From Phycisphaerae bacterium (GTDB lineage Bacteria > Planctomycetota > Phycisphaerae > UBA1845 > UTPLA1), in assembly GCA_016935885.1 (NCBI GenBank), contig JAFGQA010000373.1:1-35234 (forward strand): a DNA stretch of 35,234 nucleotides, written 5' to 3'. A model generated the notes under the pieces. That model searched no databases. It was not told the origin of the DNA and worked only from the letters and a program-made list of their open reading frames with translations. This document shows, in pieces, positions 23,575 through 30,930 of the stretch. Every line of letters begins with the position of its first letter. Within the stretch, counting starts at the first letter, position 1. The position numbers were made by a program, and so were the translations under genes.

Positions 23575-23901
23575 ATGAAGTTCGATGGCATGGGTGACAA
23601 GGCGGTGCTGGAGGAAATCGGTCGGCGGGTGCAGATTCACCGCCTGAATGCGAATCTGTCGCAGAGACAAGTGGCGGACAAGGCGGGCGTCTCGCGGCGT
23701 GCCCTGCAGAATCTTGAAGGTGGTCGAGTCTGTACGCTGGCCTTGCTGGTTCGCGTGTTGCGGGCAATGGGCAGGATGGATGCCCTGGATGCGTTCCTGC
23801 CCGAGCCCGGACTCAGCCCCCTCCAGCTTGCCAAGCTCAAGGGGCGTGAACGTAGACGGGCAGGGGGGCGCAGACGGAAGAAGCAGGCTCAGGGGAACTG
23901 A
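23575..23901 (+). CDS. hipB: HipB-like Xre-family antitoxin/repressor
   Basis: 108 residues from ATG 23575; ATG 23590 and 23557 are alternatives, none with a strong ribosome site. The core VLEEIGRRVQIHRLNANLSQRQVADKAGVSRRALQNLEGG is a typical helix-turn-helix of the Xre/HipB type, with SQRQVADKAGVSRRALQNLE as the DNA-binding unit. The C-terminal LPEPGLSPLQLAKLKGRERRRAGGRRRKK is the pattern seen in antitoxins preceding HipA kinases. Such proteins neutralise HipA and repress their own operon. It is followed 3 bp later by hipA. The AT-rich palindromic region just upstream is the expected binding site. Confidence 0.85.
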   Translation: MKFDGMGDKAVLEEIGRRVQIHRLNANLSQRQVADKAGVSRRALQNLEGGRVCTLALLVRVLRAMGRMDALDAFLPEPGLSPLQLAKLKGRERRRAGGRRRKKQAQGN

Positions 23902-23904
23902 TGC

Positions 23905-25212
23905 ATGGCCCGCACCCGCACAGTTGATGTGGCGACGGTCCGATTGTGGGGCCAGGATGTGGGTGCCGTGGCTTGGAATGCCGATCGCGGCCTCGGCGAA
24001 TTCGAATACGAACCCTCTTTCCTGCGACAGAACCTCGATCTTGCCCCCGTGATGATGCCTCCGCGCCCCGGCGTGTTCTCCTTCCCAGCGCTGAACCGCG
24101 AAACGTTCCTCGGATTGCCCGGCCTGCTTGCGGACGCATTGCCGGATCGTTTCGGCAATCGGATCATTGATGCATGGCTGGCGAGACAAGGCCGCGCGCC
24201 GGCGGACTTCACGCCGGTGGAGCGACTCTGCTACATGGGCATGCGTAGCATGGGCGCGCTGGAATTCAAGCCAGCCATCGGACCCCGAGCCGAGAAGGCC
24301 ATACCCATTGAGGTGTCTGAACTGACGCAACTTGTTGTCGACATTCTCCACCATCAGACGAAATGGGTTGTCAACCTGAAAGGTAGCCGGGCACAAGCGC
24401 TCAACACGATCATCCGAGTCGGCACATCGGCGGGTGGGAATCGGGCCAAAGCAGTCATTGCATGGAATCCGAGGACCGAGGAAGTCCGCTCCGGCCAGGT
24501 GGCGGCTCCCCCGGGCTTCGAGCCATGGATTCTGAAGTTCGACGGCGTGGCGGATGGAGCGTTGGGAGATCCGAAGGGATTCGGGCGGGTGGAATACGCG
24601 TATCACCAGATGGCGGTCGCGGCAGGGATTACCATGAATCCGTGCCGTCTGCTGGAAGAGGGCGATCGCGCGCACTTCATGACTCGGCGGTTCGACCGGG
24701 ACGACAGGGGTGGCAAGATCCACATGCAATCATTGTGCGCGCTCATGCATTACGACTTCAATGCGGCCGGCGAGTATGGCTACGAGCAGGCTCTGTCGGC
24801 GATACAGCGGTTGAACCTTGGATATCCAGCGTTGGGGGAGATGTATCGGCGCATGCTTCTTAACGTCTTGGCGCGAAATCAGGACGACCACACACGTAAT
24901 ATCGCATTCTTGATGGATCGGCAGGGCGCTTGGACGCTCGCGCCTGCTTTCGACGTGGTTTGGGCGTATAACTCGAAGGGAGACTGGACCAACCGGCACC
25001 AGATGACTATCAACGGCAAGCGCGATGGATTCGAGCGCGCGGACCTGCTGGCTGTGGCCGAGCAGTTCGGAATCAAGGGCGCGTCCGGCATACTGGCCGA
25101 AGTGGCGGATGCGGTGGCCCGTTGGCCCGTGCTCGCCAAGGAATGCGGTGTGAACACCACTCTGGCTAGGAAGATCAGCGGGACACACAGAACGAAGCTA
25201 GCCGGGAAGTAG
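23905..25212 (+). CDS. hipA: HipA-family serine/threonine kinase toxin
   Basis: 435 residues, the usual HipA length. Visible signatures are the N-terminal HipA domain (VRLWGQDVGAVAWNADRG; FSFPALNRETFLGLPGLLADALPDRFG), the glycine-rich loop VGTSAGGNRAKAVIAW (about residues 172-187), the catalytic loop LARNQDDHTRNIAF (~326-339) with Asp and Asn in place, and the metal-binding LAPAFDVVW (~350). All kinase residues I can check are intact, so it is probably active. HipA kinases phosphorylate a translation component (GltX in E. coli) and cause growth arrest. It follows hipB by 3 bp and precedes the PLD-SNF2 helicase by 7 bp, so the toxin operon probably runs into the helicase gene. Confidence 0.92.
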   Translation: MARTRTVDVATVRLWGQDVGAVAWNADRGLGEFEYEPSFLRQNLDLAPVMMPPRPGVFSFPALNRETFLGLPGLLADALPDRFGNRIIDAWLARQGRAPADFTPVERLCYMGMRSMGALEFKPAIGPRAEKAIPIEVSELTQLVVDILHHQTKWVVNLKGSRAQALNTIIRVGTSAGGNRAKAVIAWNPRTEEVRSGQVAAPPGFEPWILKFDGVADGALGDPKGFGRVEYAYHQMAVAAGITMNPCRLLEEGDRAHFMTRRFDRDDRGGKIHMQSLCALMHYDFNAAGEYGYEQALSAIQRLNLGYPALGEMYRRMLLNVLARNQDDHTRNIAFLMDRQGAWTLAPAFDVVWAYNSKGDWTNRHQMTINGKRDGFERADLLAVAEQFGIKGASGILAEVADAVARWPVLAKECGVNTTLARKISGTHRTKLAGK

Positions 25213-25219
25213 GCGCAGG

Positions 25220-28200
25220 ATGCGAACACACGACATTATTGACAACCGGTCCGAACGTCTCGTTGACCATCTGAACCAGATTCTCGGGACCAGCGAACGC
25301 GCCCGGTTTGCGGTCGGCTATCTTTTCCTCTCCGGTCTGACCAGCGTGGCGAAGCGCCTTCTGAATCTGAAGGAACTCCGGCTATTGATCGGCAATACGA
25401 CCAATAAGGAAACCGTCGAACTGCTGGCCGAGGGATACAAGCGGTTGGACCTGGCCGCCGAGGAAATCGAGAAACAGGTTTACCCGAAGCGCACCGAGGC
25501 CGGGAAAATGGCCGAGGAGACAGCCGGGAATCTCCGTAACGCCGTTGAGTGGATGGACCAAACGGATGAGGCGCAGGAGTTGATTGCCGGACTGATCCGC
25601 ATGATCGAGGAAAAGCGGTTGAAGGTCCGCATCTACACAAAGGGCCGTCTCCACGCGAAGGCGTACATTTGCGATTACGGGAAGGTGTTCGATCTGGTCG
25701 GCAAGGAACTGGAGCGACACGAGAAGGGCATCGCGGTGGTCGGGTCCTCGAATCTCACGCTGGCCGGGCTCACCCACAACACCGAGTTGAACGTGCTGGT
25801 TCAGGGCAACCAGAACCACAAAGAGCTTGTGCGCTGGTTTGACGACCTCTGGAAGGAGGCACGGGAATTCGACGAAACGTTGATGACCGAGCTGAAGGCG
25901 TCGTGGGCGGCGGCGCAGGTCCGGCCCTATGACATCTACATGAAAACGCTCTATGCCCTCGTGCGCGACCGGCTGGAGAGCGAGGAAGAGCAGGAATTGC
26001 TTTGGGACGACGATATTTTCCGCAAGCTGGCGAGTTTCCAGAAGGTGGCCGTCCGGCAGGCGGTTCAGATGGTCCGGGATTACGGCGGGGCTTTTGTATC
26101 GGACGTAGTGGGCCTGGGTAAGAGTTACATCGGTGCGGCGATCGTGAAGCACTTCGAGCGGACCGACCATGCGCGCCCAGTGATCATCTGTCCGGCTCCG
26201 CTCAAGGAAATGTGGGAGAGATACAACGAGGTTTACCAGCTCAATGCACAAGTCCTTTCGATGGGGTATCTGCGGGAAGACGAGGTTGACGGCGTGACCA
26301 GGCTTCTCAAGGATTTCCACTACAAGGAGCGTGACTTCGTCCTGGTGGACGAGAGCCACAACTTGCGGCATCCGGACACGCAACGTTACAGAGTCGTTCA
26401 GACGTTCCTCTCGACCGGGCGGAGGTGCTGTTTCTTAACGGCCACGCCCCGGAACAAGAGTGCCTGGGACGTGTACCACCAGATCAAGCTGTTTCACCAG
26501 GACGACCGGACGGACCTGCCCATTGATCCGCCGAACCTGAAGGAATACTTCAAGCTGATCGACAGGGCTGAACGGAAGCTCCCGGACTTGCTGGCGAATA
26601 TCCTTGTTCGCCGAACGCGTCAGCACATTTTGCGCTGGTATGGTTTCGACGCCGAGGCCCACGAGCCGGTTGACCCGAACCGCTTTGAGGACTATCTCCG
26701 GGGCACGCGAAAGGCTTACGTGTTGGTGGGTACGAAGCACCAGTTCTTCCCAAAGCGCGACTTGGAAACCATCGAATACAGCATCGAGGACACATACCAA
26801 GGGCTTTATCAGGAGTTGCGGGGCTACCTTGGCAAGCCCCGGAAGGGCAAACCGGCAAAGGCCGTCCCCGTCGGGGAACTCACCTACGCCCGATACGGTT
26901 TGTGGCACTACGTGAATCCTGAGAAACAGAAGATAGAGCCCTATGCCAACCTGCAACGTGCGGGCGCAAACCTCCGGGGCCTGATGCGAGTTCTGCTCTT
27001 CAAACGCTTCGAATCCAGCGTCTATGCCTTCCGTGAGACGGTCAAGCGTCTGCTGACGATCCATCAGTCGTTCGTCGCATCGCTGGACCAGGGTGTCGTG
27101 CCGGCGGGCGAAGATGCGCAGTACATCCTATATGAGAGCGACGTTCTGGAGGAGGCTGACCTGATTGACGCGTTGAGAGAGGTTTCCAGGCGATACAATG
27201 CCGGCGACTTCGATCTGAAGACACTGCGGCAGCACATCGAGCACGACATCGAACTGCTTCAGAGAATTCTGAAACTGGTCTCGCCCATTACCCCGGAGAA
27301 GGACGCCAAACTTCAGACGCTGAAGAAGCGCCTGGCGGAGAAACCCCTGGAGGGGAGGAAACGTCTTATTTTCACACAGTATGCCGACACCGCGACGTAT
27401 CTGTACGCCAACCTCAACCCCGATGGGCGGGATCCTGAGATCGAGGTCATTTTCAGCGGTGAAAAGAGCAAGGAGAAAGTTGTGGGCCGTTTCGCGCCCA
27501 AGGCGAACCCGGAATATCGCTTCGCCAGCGGCGAGGCGGAACTGATGACGGTAATTGCGACCGACGTACTCGCCGAAGGTTTGAACCTTCAGGATTGCGA
27601 CAACATCATCAACTACGACCTGCACTGGAACCCGGTCCGCCTGATTCAGCGTTTCGGGCGCATTGACCGTATCGGTTCAGAGCATGAGCGCATTTTCGGA
27701 TTCAACTTCCTGCCCGAGACGGGCATCGAGGCGAATCTGAAGCTTCACGAGAAACTGGAACGGCGCATTCAGGAGATTCACGACACCATCGGCGAGGATT
27801 CCGAGATACTTGACCGGACCGAGAAACTGAACCCCGAAGCCATGTACGCCATCTACGAGACACGCGGCAGTGCGCCCGTGCAGTTGGATCTGTGGGGCGG
27901 CGCCGATGACGAATTTCTCGACCTCAACGAAGCCGAGGAAATCTTGCGGCAGTTGCGGAAAGATAATCCTGCCGAATACGAACGGATTGCAGGCCTGCGA
28001 GACGGAATCAGAACGGCCAGACCGTCTCTGCAACGCGGTTTGTATGTCTTCTGCCAGGCCGGGCGATACCAACAGTTGTTCCTGCTCAACGAGAAAAGCG
28101 AGGTCGTTTCCCGAGACGTTCCCAAGGTGGTCGGCGCGGTCAAGTGTGCGCCAGACGCCGAAGCGGCTCCGCTGCCGGATGGGTACAACAAGACTGTCAT

Positions 28201-28567
28201 GGCGATTCAGCGCAAGTTCACCCAAGAAGTCCGCCACCGTGAGGCTGAGCGAACCTACGCGGCAAACCTGACGCACGGTCAGCTCTATGTATTGCGGGAA
28301 ATGCGAATCCTGTTCGAAGTCACCCAAGACGAGGACATCAAGCAGAATATCAATGTGCTGGAGAAGGTGTTTCGTGGGCCCCTGACGGGTGCCGTGAAAC
28401 GAGAACTGAATCAACTTCGCCGAAGCAGTGTGGTGGGAGAAAGCCTTCTGAAGCGACTCATGGACATCTACCATCAGCACAATTTGAAAGATGCCTCAGT
28501 ACGGCGAAGCCTTGAGATGGAGAATCGCGCCGTACCCCGGATTATTTGTAGCGAGGCCTTCGTCTAA
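25220..28567 (+). CDS. PLD-nuclease/SNF2 helicase fusion
   Basis: 1115 residues. The N-terminal ~220 residues form a phospholipase D-like nuclease domain with one HxKx4D motif (GRLHAKAYICD, near residue 142-152) followed by VVGSSNLTLAGL. The next ~650 residues are a SNF2-type superfamily 2 helicase: Walker A GLGKSYIGAA (~297), DExx box LVDESHNLRH (~375), LTATPRNKS (~413), ATDVLAEGLNLQDCDNIINYDL (~780) and QRFGRIDRIGS (~811). The C-terminal 250 residues are helical and unassigned. Fusions of this kind are found in restriction-like and other phage-defence loci, where the translocase couples to the PLD nuclease. By eye its codon use resembles the first half of the methylase at 14677, suggesting the two belong together although four modules separate them. 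ATG 25220 follows hipA by 7 bp. Confidence 0.9.
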   Translation: MRTHDIIDNRSERLVDHLNQILGTSERARFAVGYLFLSGLTSVAKRLLNLKELRLLIGNTTNKETVELLAEGYKRLDLAAEEIEKQVYPKRTEAGKMAEETAGNLRNAVEWMDQTDEAQELIAGLIRMIEEKRLKVRIYTKGRLHAKAYICDYGKVFDLVGKELERHEKGIAVVGSSNLTLAGLTHNTELNVLVQGNQNHKELVRWFDDLWKEAREFDETLMTELKASWAAAQVRPYDIYMKTLYALVRDRLESEEEQELLWDDDIFRKLASFQKVAVRQAVQMVRDYGGAFVSDVVGLGKSYIGAAIVKHFERTDHARPVIICPAPLKEMWERYNEVYQLNAQVLSMGYLREDEVDGVTRLLKDFHYKERDFVLVDESHNLRHPDTQRYRVVQTFLSTGRRCCFLTATPRNKSAWDVYHQIKLFHQDDRTDLPIDPPNLKEYFKLIDRAERKLPDLLANILVRRTRQHILRWYGFDAEAHEPVDPNRFEDYLRGTRKAYVLVGTKHQFFPKRDLETIEYSIEDTYQGLYQELRGYLGKPRKGKPAKAVPVGELTYARYGLWHYVNPEKQKIEPYANLQRAGANLRGLMRVLLFKRFESSVYAFRETVKRLLTIHQSFVASLDQGVVPAGEDAQYILYESDVLEEADLIDALREVSRRYNAGDFDLKTLRQHIEHDIELLQRILKLVSPITPEKDAKLQTLKKRLAEKPLEGRKRLIFTQYADTATYLYANLNPDGRDPEIEVIFSGEKSKEKVVGRFAPKANPEYRFASGEAELMTVIATDVLAEGLNLQDCDNIINYDLHWNPVRLIQRFGRIDRIGSEHERIFGFNFLPETGIEANLKLHEKLERRIQEIHDTIGEDSEILDRTEKLNPEAMYAIYETRGSAPVQLDLWGGADDEFLDLNEAEEILRQLRKDNPAEYERIAGLRDGIRTARPSLQRGLYVFCQAGRYQQLFLLNEKSEVVSRDVPKVVGAVKCAPDAEAAPLPDGYNKTVMAIQRKFTQEVRHREAERTYAANLTHGQLYVLREMRILFEVTQDEDIKQNINVLEKVFRGPLTGAVKRELNQLRRSSVVGESLLKRLMDIYHQHNLKDASVRRSLEMENRAVPRIICSEAFV

Positions 28568-28602
28568 CGGCACTTGTGGTCTGGTGTCTCCGGCCGCTGA
28601 TC

Positions 28603-29091
28603 TCACACCCCGCTTTGCCGAAGGGCCTCATATAGAACAATCCCGACGGCGGTGGCAAGGTTGAGCGAGCGGACGGTGCCTTCCTTCATGGGGATCGCCA
28701 GCAGTTCGCCGGGATGAGCGCGCAGGAGTTCCTCATTCAAGCCGCGGGTTTCACTGCCGAAGACCAGAGCATCGCCGGGCCGGTACTCGACATCCGTGTA
28801 TGCCTTCGCCCCGCGCGTGCTGAAGCAGAAGAAGCGCGGGGGTTTGACCTTTTCGAGGAAGGTCTGGAAATCCACGTGGCGGTGCATCTCGACCGCGTCC
28901 CAGTAATCCAGTCCGGCCCGCTTCAAGGCCTTGTCCGTGAGCCGGAAGCCCAGCGGCTCAATGAGGTGTAGCGGCGTGCCCGTCGCCGCACAGGTGCGGG
29001 CGATGTTGCCCGTGTTGGACGGGATGTCGGGCTCGACCAGGACGATGGAGAAAGGGGGGGAGGGGGCGTGAAGAGGAAGCCGGCGGCGCAT
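28603..29091 (-). CDS. trmL: TrmL-type tRNA (cytidine/uridine-34-2'-O)-methyltransferase
   Basis: 162 residues from ATG 29091; a TTG at 29103 would add four residues. SPOUT-class motifs are complete: FSIVLVEPDIPSNTGNIARTCAATG at the N-terminus, LVFGSETRGLNEELL in the middle and IPMKEGTVRSLNLATAVGIVLYEALRQ at the C-terminus, which forms the AdoMet-binding knot. TrmL methylates the wobble ribose of tRNA-Leu isoacceptors in E. coli. The length matches the family (~155-160). The 3' 50 bp are duplicated in diverged form at 14521-14570, on the far side of the defence island, so its 3' end may be the island's integration site. A heptamer array of a third type lies just upstream. No Shine-Dalgarno motif is evident. 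Confidence 0.9.
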   Translation of the reverse strand: MRRRLPLHAPSPPFSIVLVEPDIPSNTGNIARTCAATGTPLHLIEPLGFRLTDKALKRAGLDYWDAVEMHRHVDFQTFLEKVKPPRFFCFSTRGAKAYTDVEYRPGDALVFGSETRGLNEELLRAHPGELLAIPMKEGTVRSLNLATAVGIVLYEALRQSGV

Positions 29092-29127
29092 CGAATGTGC
29101 CAAGGAGACCGGAATGGCGCCATTTTC

Positions 29128-29155
29128 GATTTGCGATTTTTGATTTGCGATTTGC
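29128..29155 (+). repeat. Heptamer array, GATTTGC family
   Basis: Four 7-bp units: GATTTGC, GATTTTT, GATTTGC, GATTTGC. It lies in the leader of trmL, 36 bp upstream of the start codon. A third sequence family with the same unit length and copy number as the GGATGAA and GCTGAAC arrays; no inverted partner is close by. Confidence 0.8.
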
Positions 29156-29235
29156 AGGAAGGGCCTCCTCTCCGGAACACGATTCTAGGGCCGAGAGGTC
29201 GAAATGTCAGCTGTCGGGTTGGGTGCCAGTGGGCA

Positions 29236-29265
29236 TTGACTTCCGTGGGCCTGTTCCTGTAGTGT
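29236..29265 (+). promoter_or_regulatory. Candidate promoter of the tRNA-Ala gene
   Basis: TTGACT (29236-29241), an 18-bp spacer and TAGTGT (29260-29265), ending about 68 bp before the tRNA 5' end. The -35 box is good and the -10 box weak. Confidence 0.4.
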
Positions 29266-29332
29266 CCTTCACCTTGCCGGGTCGGCCCGGAGGCAGGGAG
29301 AGCAGGGAGTGGATGTTCTGTCTCAAGAAAGT

Positions 29333-29408
29333 GGGGGGTTAGCTCAGTTGGGAGAGCGCCTGAATGGCATTCAGGAGGTCGAGGGTTCGACTCCCTTACC
29401 CTCCACCA
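29333..29408 (+). tRNA. tRNA-Ala(GGC)
   Basis: A 76-base cloverleaf with encoded CCA. Acceptor GGGGGGT pairs with ACCCTCC and contains the G3-U70 wobble that identifies alanine tRNAs. D-stem GCTC/GAGC, anticodon stem CCTGA/TCAGG with loop ATGGCAT (anticodon GGC, reading GCC), T-stem GAGGG/CCCTT with loop TTCGACT. It lies between trmL and a secreted-protein gene. No second copy of its 3' end was found in the window, so it does not look like the island's attachment site. Confidence 0.96.
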
Positions 29409-29478
29409 TCCCGACCACGCCGCCTGGCGGCGGGTGTCGGGATGCCGCGGCGTAGTCCCGACCCGAAGCGGTCGGGAC
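29409..29478. repeat. GTAG-headed hairpin and a second stem-loop just after the tRNA
   Basis: Immediately after the CCA, TCCCGAC (29409-29415) and GTCGGGA (29436-29442) enclose an inner GCCGCC/GGCGGC stem. A GTAG-headed hairpin follows (GTCCCGACC, loop CGAAGC, GGTCGGGAC, 29455-29478). There is no T-run, so a terminator is not supported; REP-type repeat is more likely. A role in tRNA 3' maturation is possible but unproven. Confidence 0.55.
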
Positions 29479-29592
29479 GAAGCCGGGCCGGTTGAGACGT
29501 GCGCTCCGAACTTCCGGCTTCGCGCGGCGCTACGCCGGGGCAAGATGCCCGGGCAAGCTGGCCTCATGTTTCCCCGCCACCCACCCGCGGGC

Positions 29593-29620
29593 TTGACTGC
29601 GGTGGTCAGTAGCCCACAAT
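29593..29620 (+). promoter_or_regulatory. Candidate promoter of the 29667 gene
   Basis: TTGACT (29593-29598), a 16-bp spacer and CACAAT (29615-29620), ending 46 bp before the ATG. GGAGG at about 29655 serves as ribosome-binding site. Confidence 0.45.
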
Positions 29621-29666
29621 CTGCCGCATTGCGTTCGAATCGCCGTCAGAACATGGAGGCAGCAGC

Positions 29667-30263
29667 ATGAGCCGTCGCATCCCGTTCCTTGTTTCCGTCC
29701 TCGCCGTGAGTGCCCTTGTCGCCGTGTCTGCACCGGCCCAGGATGAAGAGGCGGCAGGTCCCGCCCGGATCGTGGTCATTCTGCCCGAGCAGGTGGACAC
29801 GGAGTGGTTCTGGTACTACTACACCGAGACTTCTCAGCACCTGGTCCAGGCGGCCGTCGAGAAGGCCCTGATGGATGCGGGCCTGGATGTCCTGGATGTG
29901 ACGGCCATCGGAGTCTTCAAGGGCGACGGCTCGATCGATACCCTGTGGGACCAGGGCTTTGCCCTGCGCAAGGCGGCGGAGGCCGGCGCCACCCACCTGG
30001 TGATCGGCCGCGCGACGGCCTCCCGCATGAGCCACGACACGGCCTACGGCGTGAGCGTCTACCGGTCAGCCGCTGACATCACCGCCAAACTGATCCGCGT
30101 GAGCGACGGCAAGGTCCTGGTGGTGACGGACTCCAGTGCGACCGAGGGCGGTCAGGCCCAGAAGGCCGCCGGGCGCGAGGCGCTGAAGAAGGCCGGCAAG
30201 ATCATCGCCACGAAGCTCGCCAGCGCCGCGGCGGAAGAACTGGCGTCGGCAGAGGAGCCCTGA
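29667..30263 (+). CDS. Secreted periplasmic hypothetical protein
   Basis: 198 residues with a good signal peptide (MSRRIPFLVSVLAVSALVAVSAPAQ). The mature protein alternates strands and helices: ARIVVILPEQVDTEWFW, a helix with QAAVEKALMDAGLDVLDV, GATHLVIGRATASRM, then ADITAKLIRVSDGKVLVVTDSSA and a final Ala/Lys-rich helix. The order (helix ending in a G-hydrophobic pair, a GA-x-H/Y-LVIG strand, a repeated ADGxV strand) resembles the small periplasmic domains of FlgT and LPP20-type proteins, but similarity is too general for a name. It is transcribed alone, converging with the lipoprotein gene 13 bp downstream. Function unknown. Confidence 0.85.
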   Translation: MSRRIPFLVSVLAVSALVAVSAPAQDEEAAGPARIVVILPEQVDTEWFWYYYTETSQHLVQAAVEKALMDAGLDVLDVTAIGVFKGDGSIDTLWDQGFALRKAAEAGATHLVIGRATASRMSHDTAYGVSVYRSAADITAKLIRVSDGKVLVVTDSSATEGGQAQKAAGREALKKAGKIIATKLASAAAEELASAEEP

Positions 30264-30276
30264 TCGGGTCCGTGGA

Positions 30277-30930
30277 TTACCAGGATTTCTTGATCTGGAT
30301 GCCGGTCGTGCTCTCGGTCTCGTCCGGCTGTTCGTGGACAAGCCAGACCCGTCGGCCCGGCAATCCCATTTCCACTCTTCGGAAACGGTAGACTCCCTCG
30401 CTCGAATCCATCTCCAGCGTGGCCCCCAGGCTTGGCAGATTGCTTGCCGCAGGGGATCCCGCCGCAAGGCTCTCGTGAAGTTGAAGAAGCCCGCGGATCT
30501 GCGTGTCCGACAGGCCGACCGTGAGCGGTCTGGATTCGCCCTTCTCTCCGGCCAGGGTCATCGAATCATCGGGTTCCACGACGAGTACGGGCATGCCGTA
30601 GCGCACGATGGTTCGCAGGGTCTGGGCGCTGACGGGTGGGGCACTGGACGACGTGAGACCGCCATGCAGCGCGATCAGGTCGCAGTCATCCGTGACGCGC
30701 AGGCGTTCTGAAAGCTGGGCGGGCGTGAGGGGCTGATGGTCCACGTACAGGTTGCCGGCGGCGTCGGCCTCGATATGGAGCACAGGGATATCCGGAGTCA
30801 CCGCGGTATCGGGTCCGCGCCGGTTCACACAGCCGGCCGTGAGTGTCCAAGCCGCGAGGATTGCGGCAACAATCGTCTGCCGCAGTACTATGAGCCGCGT
30901 CTGGACTGGTTGGTGCGCCGTGACGTTCAC
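30277..30930 (-). CDS. Putative lipoprotein, coupled to the MFS transporter gene
   Basis: 217 residues. The GTG start at 30930 overlaps the stop of the MFS gene (GTGA, 30930-30927) and has GGAGAAGG 4 bases upstream, inside the end of the MFS gene; a longer frame upstream is only antisense overlap. Residues 12-35 form a hydrophobic segment ending in the lipobox LTAGC, so the mature protein is probably a lipoprotein. The mature part contains IPVLHIEADAAGNLYVDHQPLTPAQLSERL, which recalls ExbD/TolR-type periplasmic domains only loosely. The C-terminus is unrecognised. Coupling to the transporter suggests a joint role at the membrane; nothing more can be said. Confidence 0.72.
   Translation of the reverse strand: MNVTAHQPVQTRLIVLRQTIVAAILAAWTLTAGCVNRRGPDTAVTPDIPVLHIEADAAGNLYVDHQPLTPAQLSERLRVTDDCDLIALHGGLTSSSAPPVSAQTLRTIVRYGMPVLVVEPDDSMTLAGEKGESRPLTVGLSDTQIRGLLQLHESLAAGSPAASNLPSLGATLEMDSSEGVYRFRRVEMGLPGRRVWLVHEQPDETESTTGIQIKKSW

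Larger units (their letters stand above)
14571..28625 (+). mobile_element. Defence-type genomic island between two trmL 3' ends
   Basis: About 14 kb of + strand genes are bounded by two diverged, same-orientation copies of the trmL 3' end (14521-14570 and 28626-28675). The content is typical of defence islands: methylase, two helicases, PLD nuclease domain, HEPN motif, hipBA. By eye several of its genes are less GC-rich than both flanks, especially the UvrD helicase and the C-terminal half of the methylase. No integrase gene is present, so the mode of entry and current mobility are unknown. The exact ends are my estimate from where the trmL similarity stops. Confidence 0.5.

Noticed and set aside
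14677..28567. BREX or DISARM locus
   Set aside because: The methylase and helicase resemble parts of these systems, but brxC, pglZ, brxL and drmA/drmB are missing.
29333..29408. tRNA-Ala as the island attachment site
   Set aside because: No second copy of the tRNA 3' end occurs at the far side of the island, whereas a trmL 3' copy does.
29409..29478. Rho-independent terminator after the tRNA
   Set aside because: The stems are strong, but no T-run follows either one.
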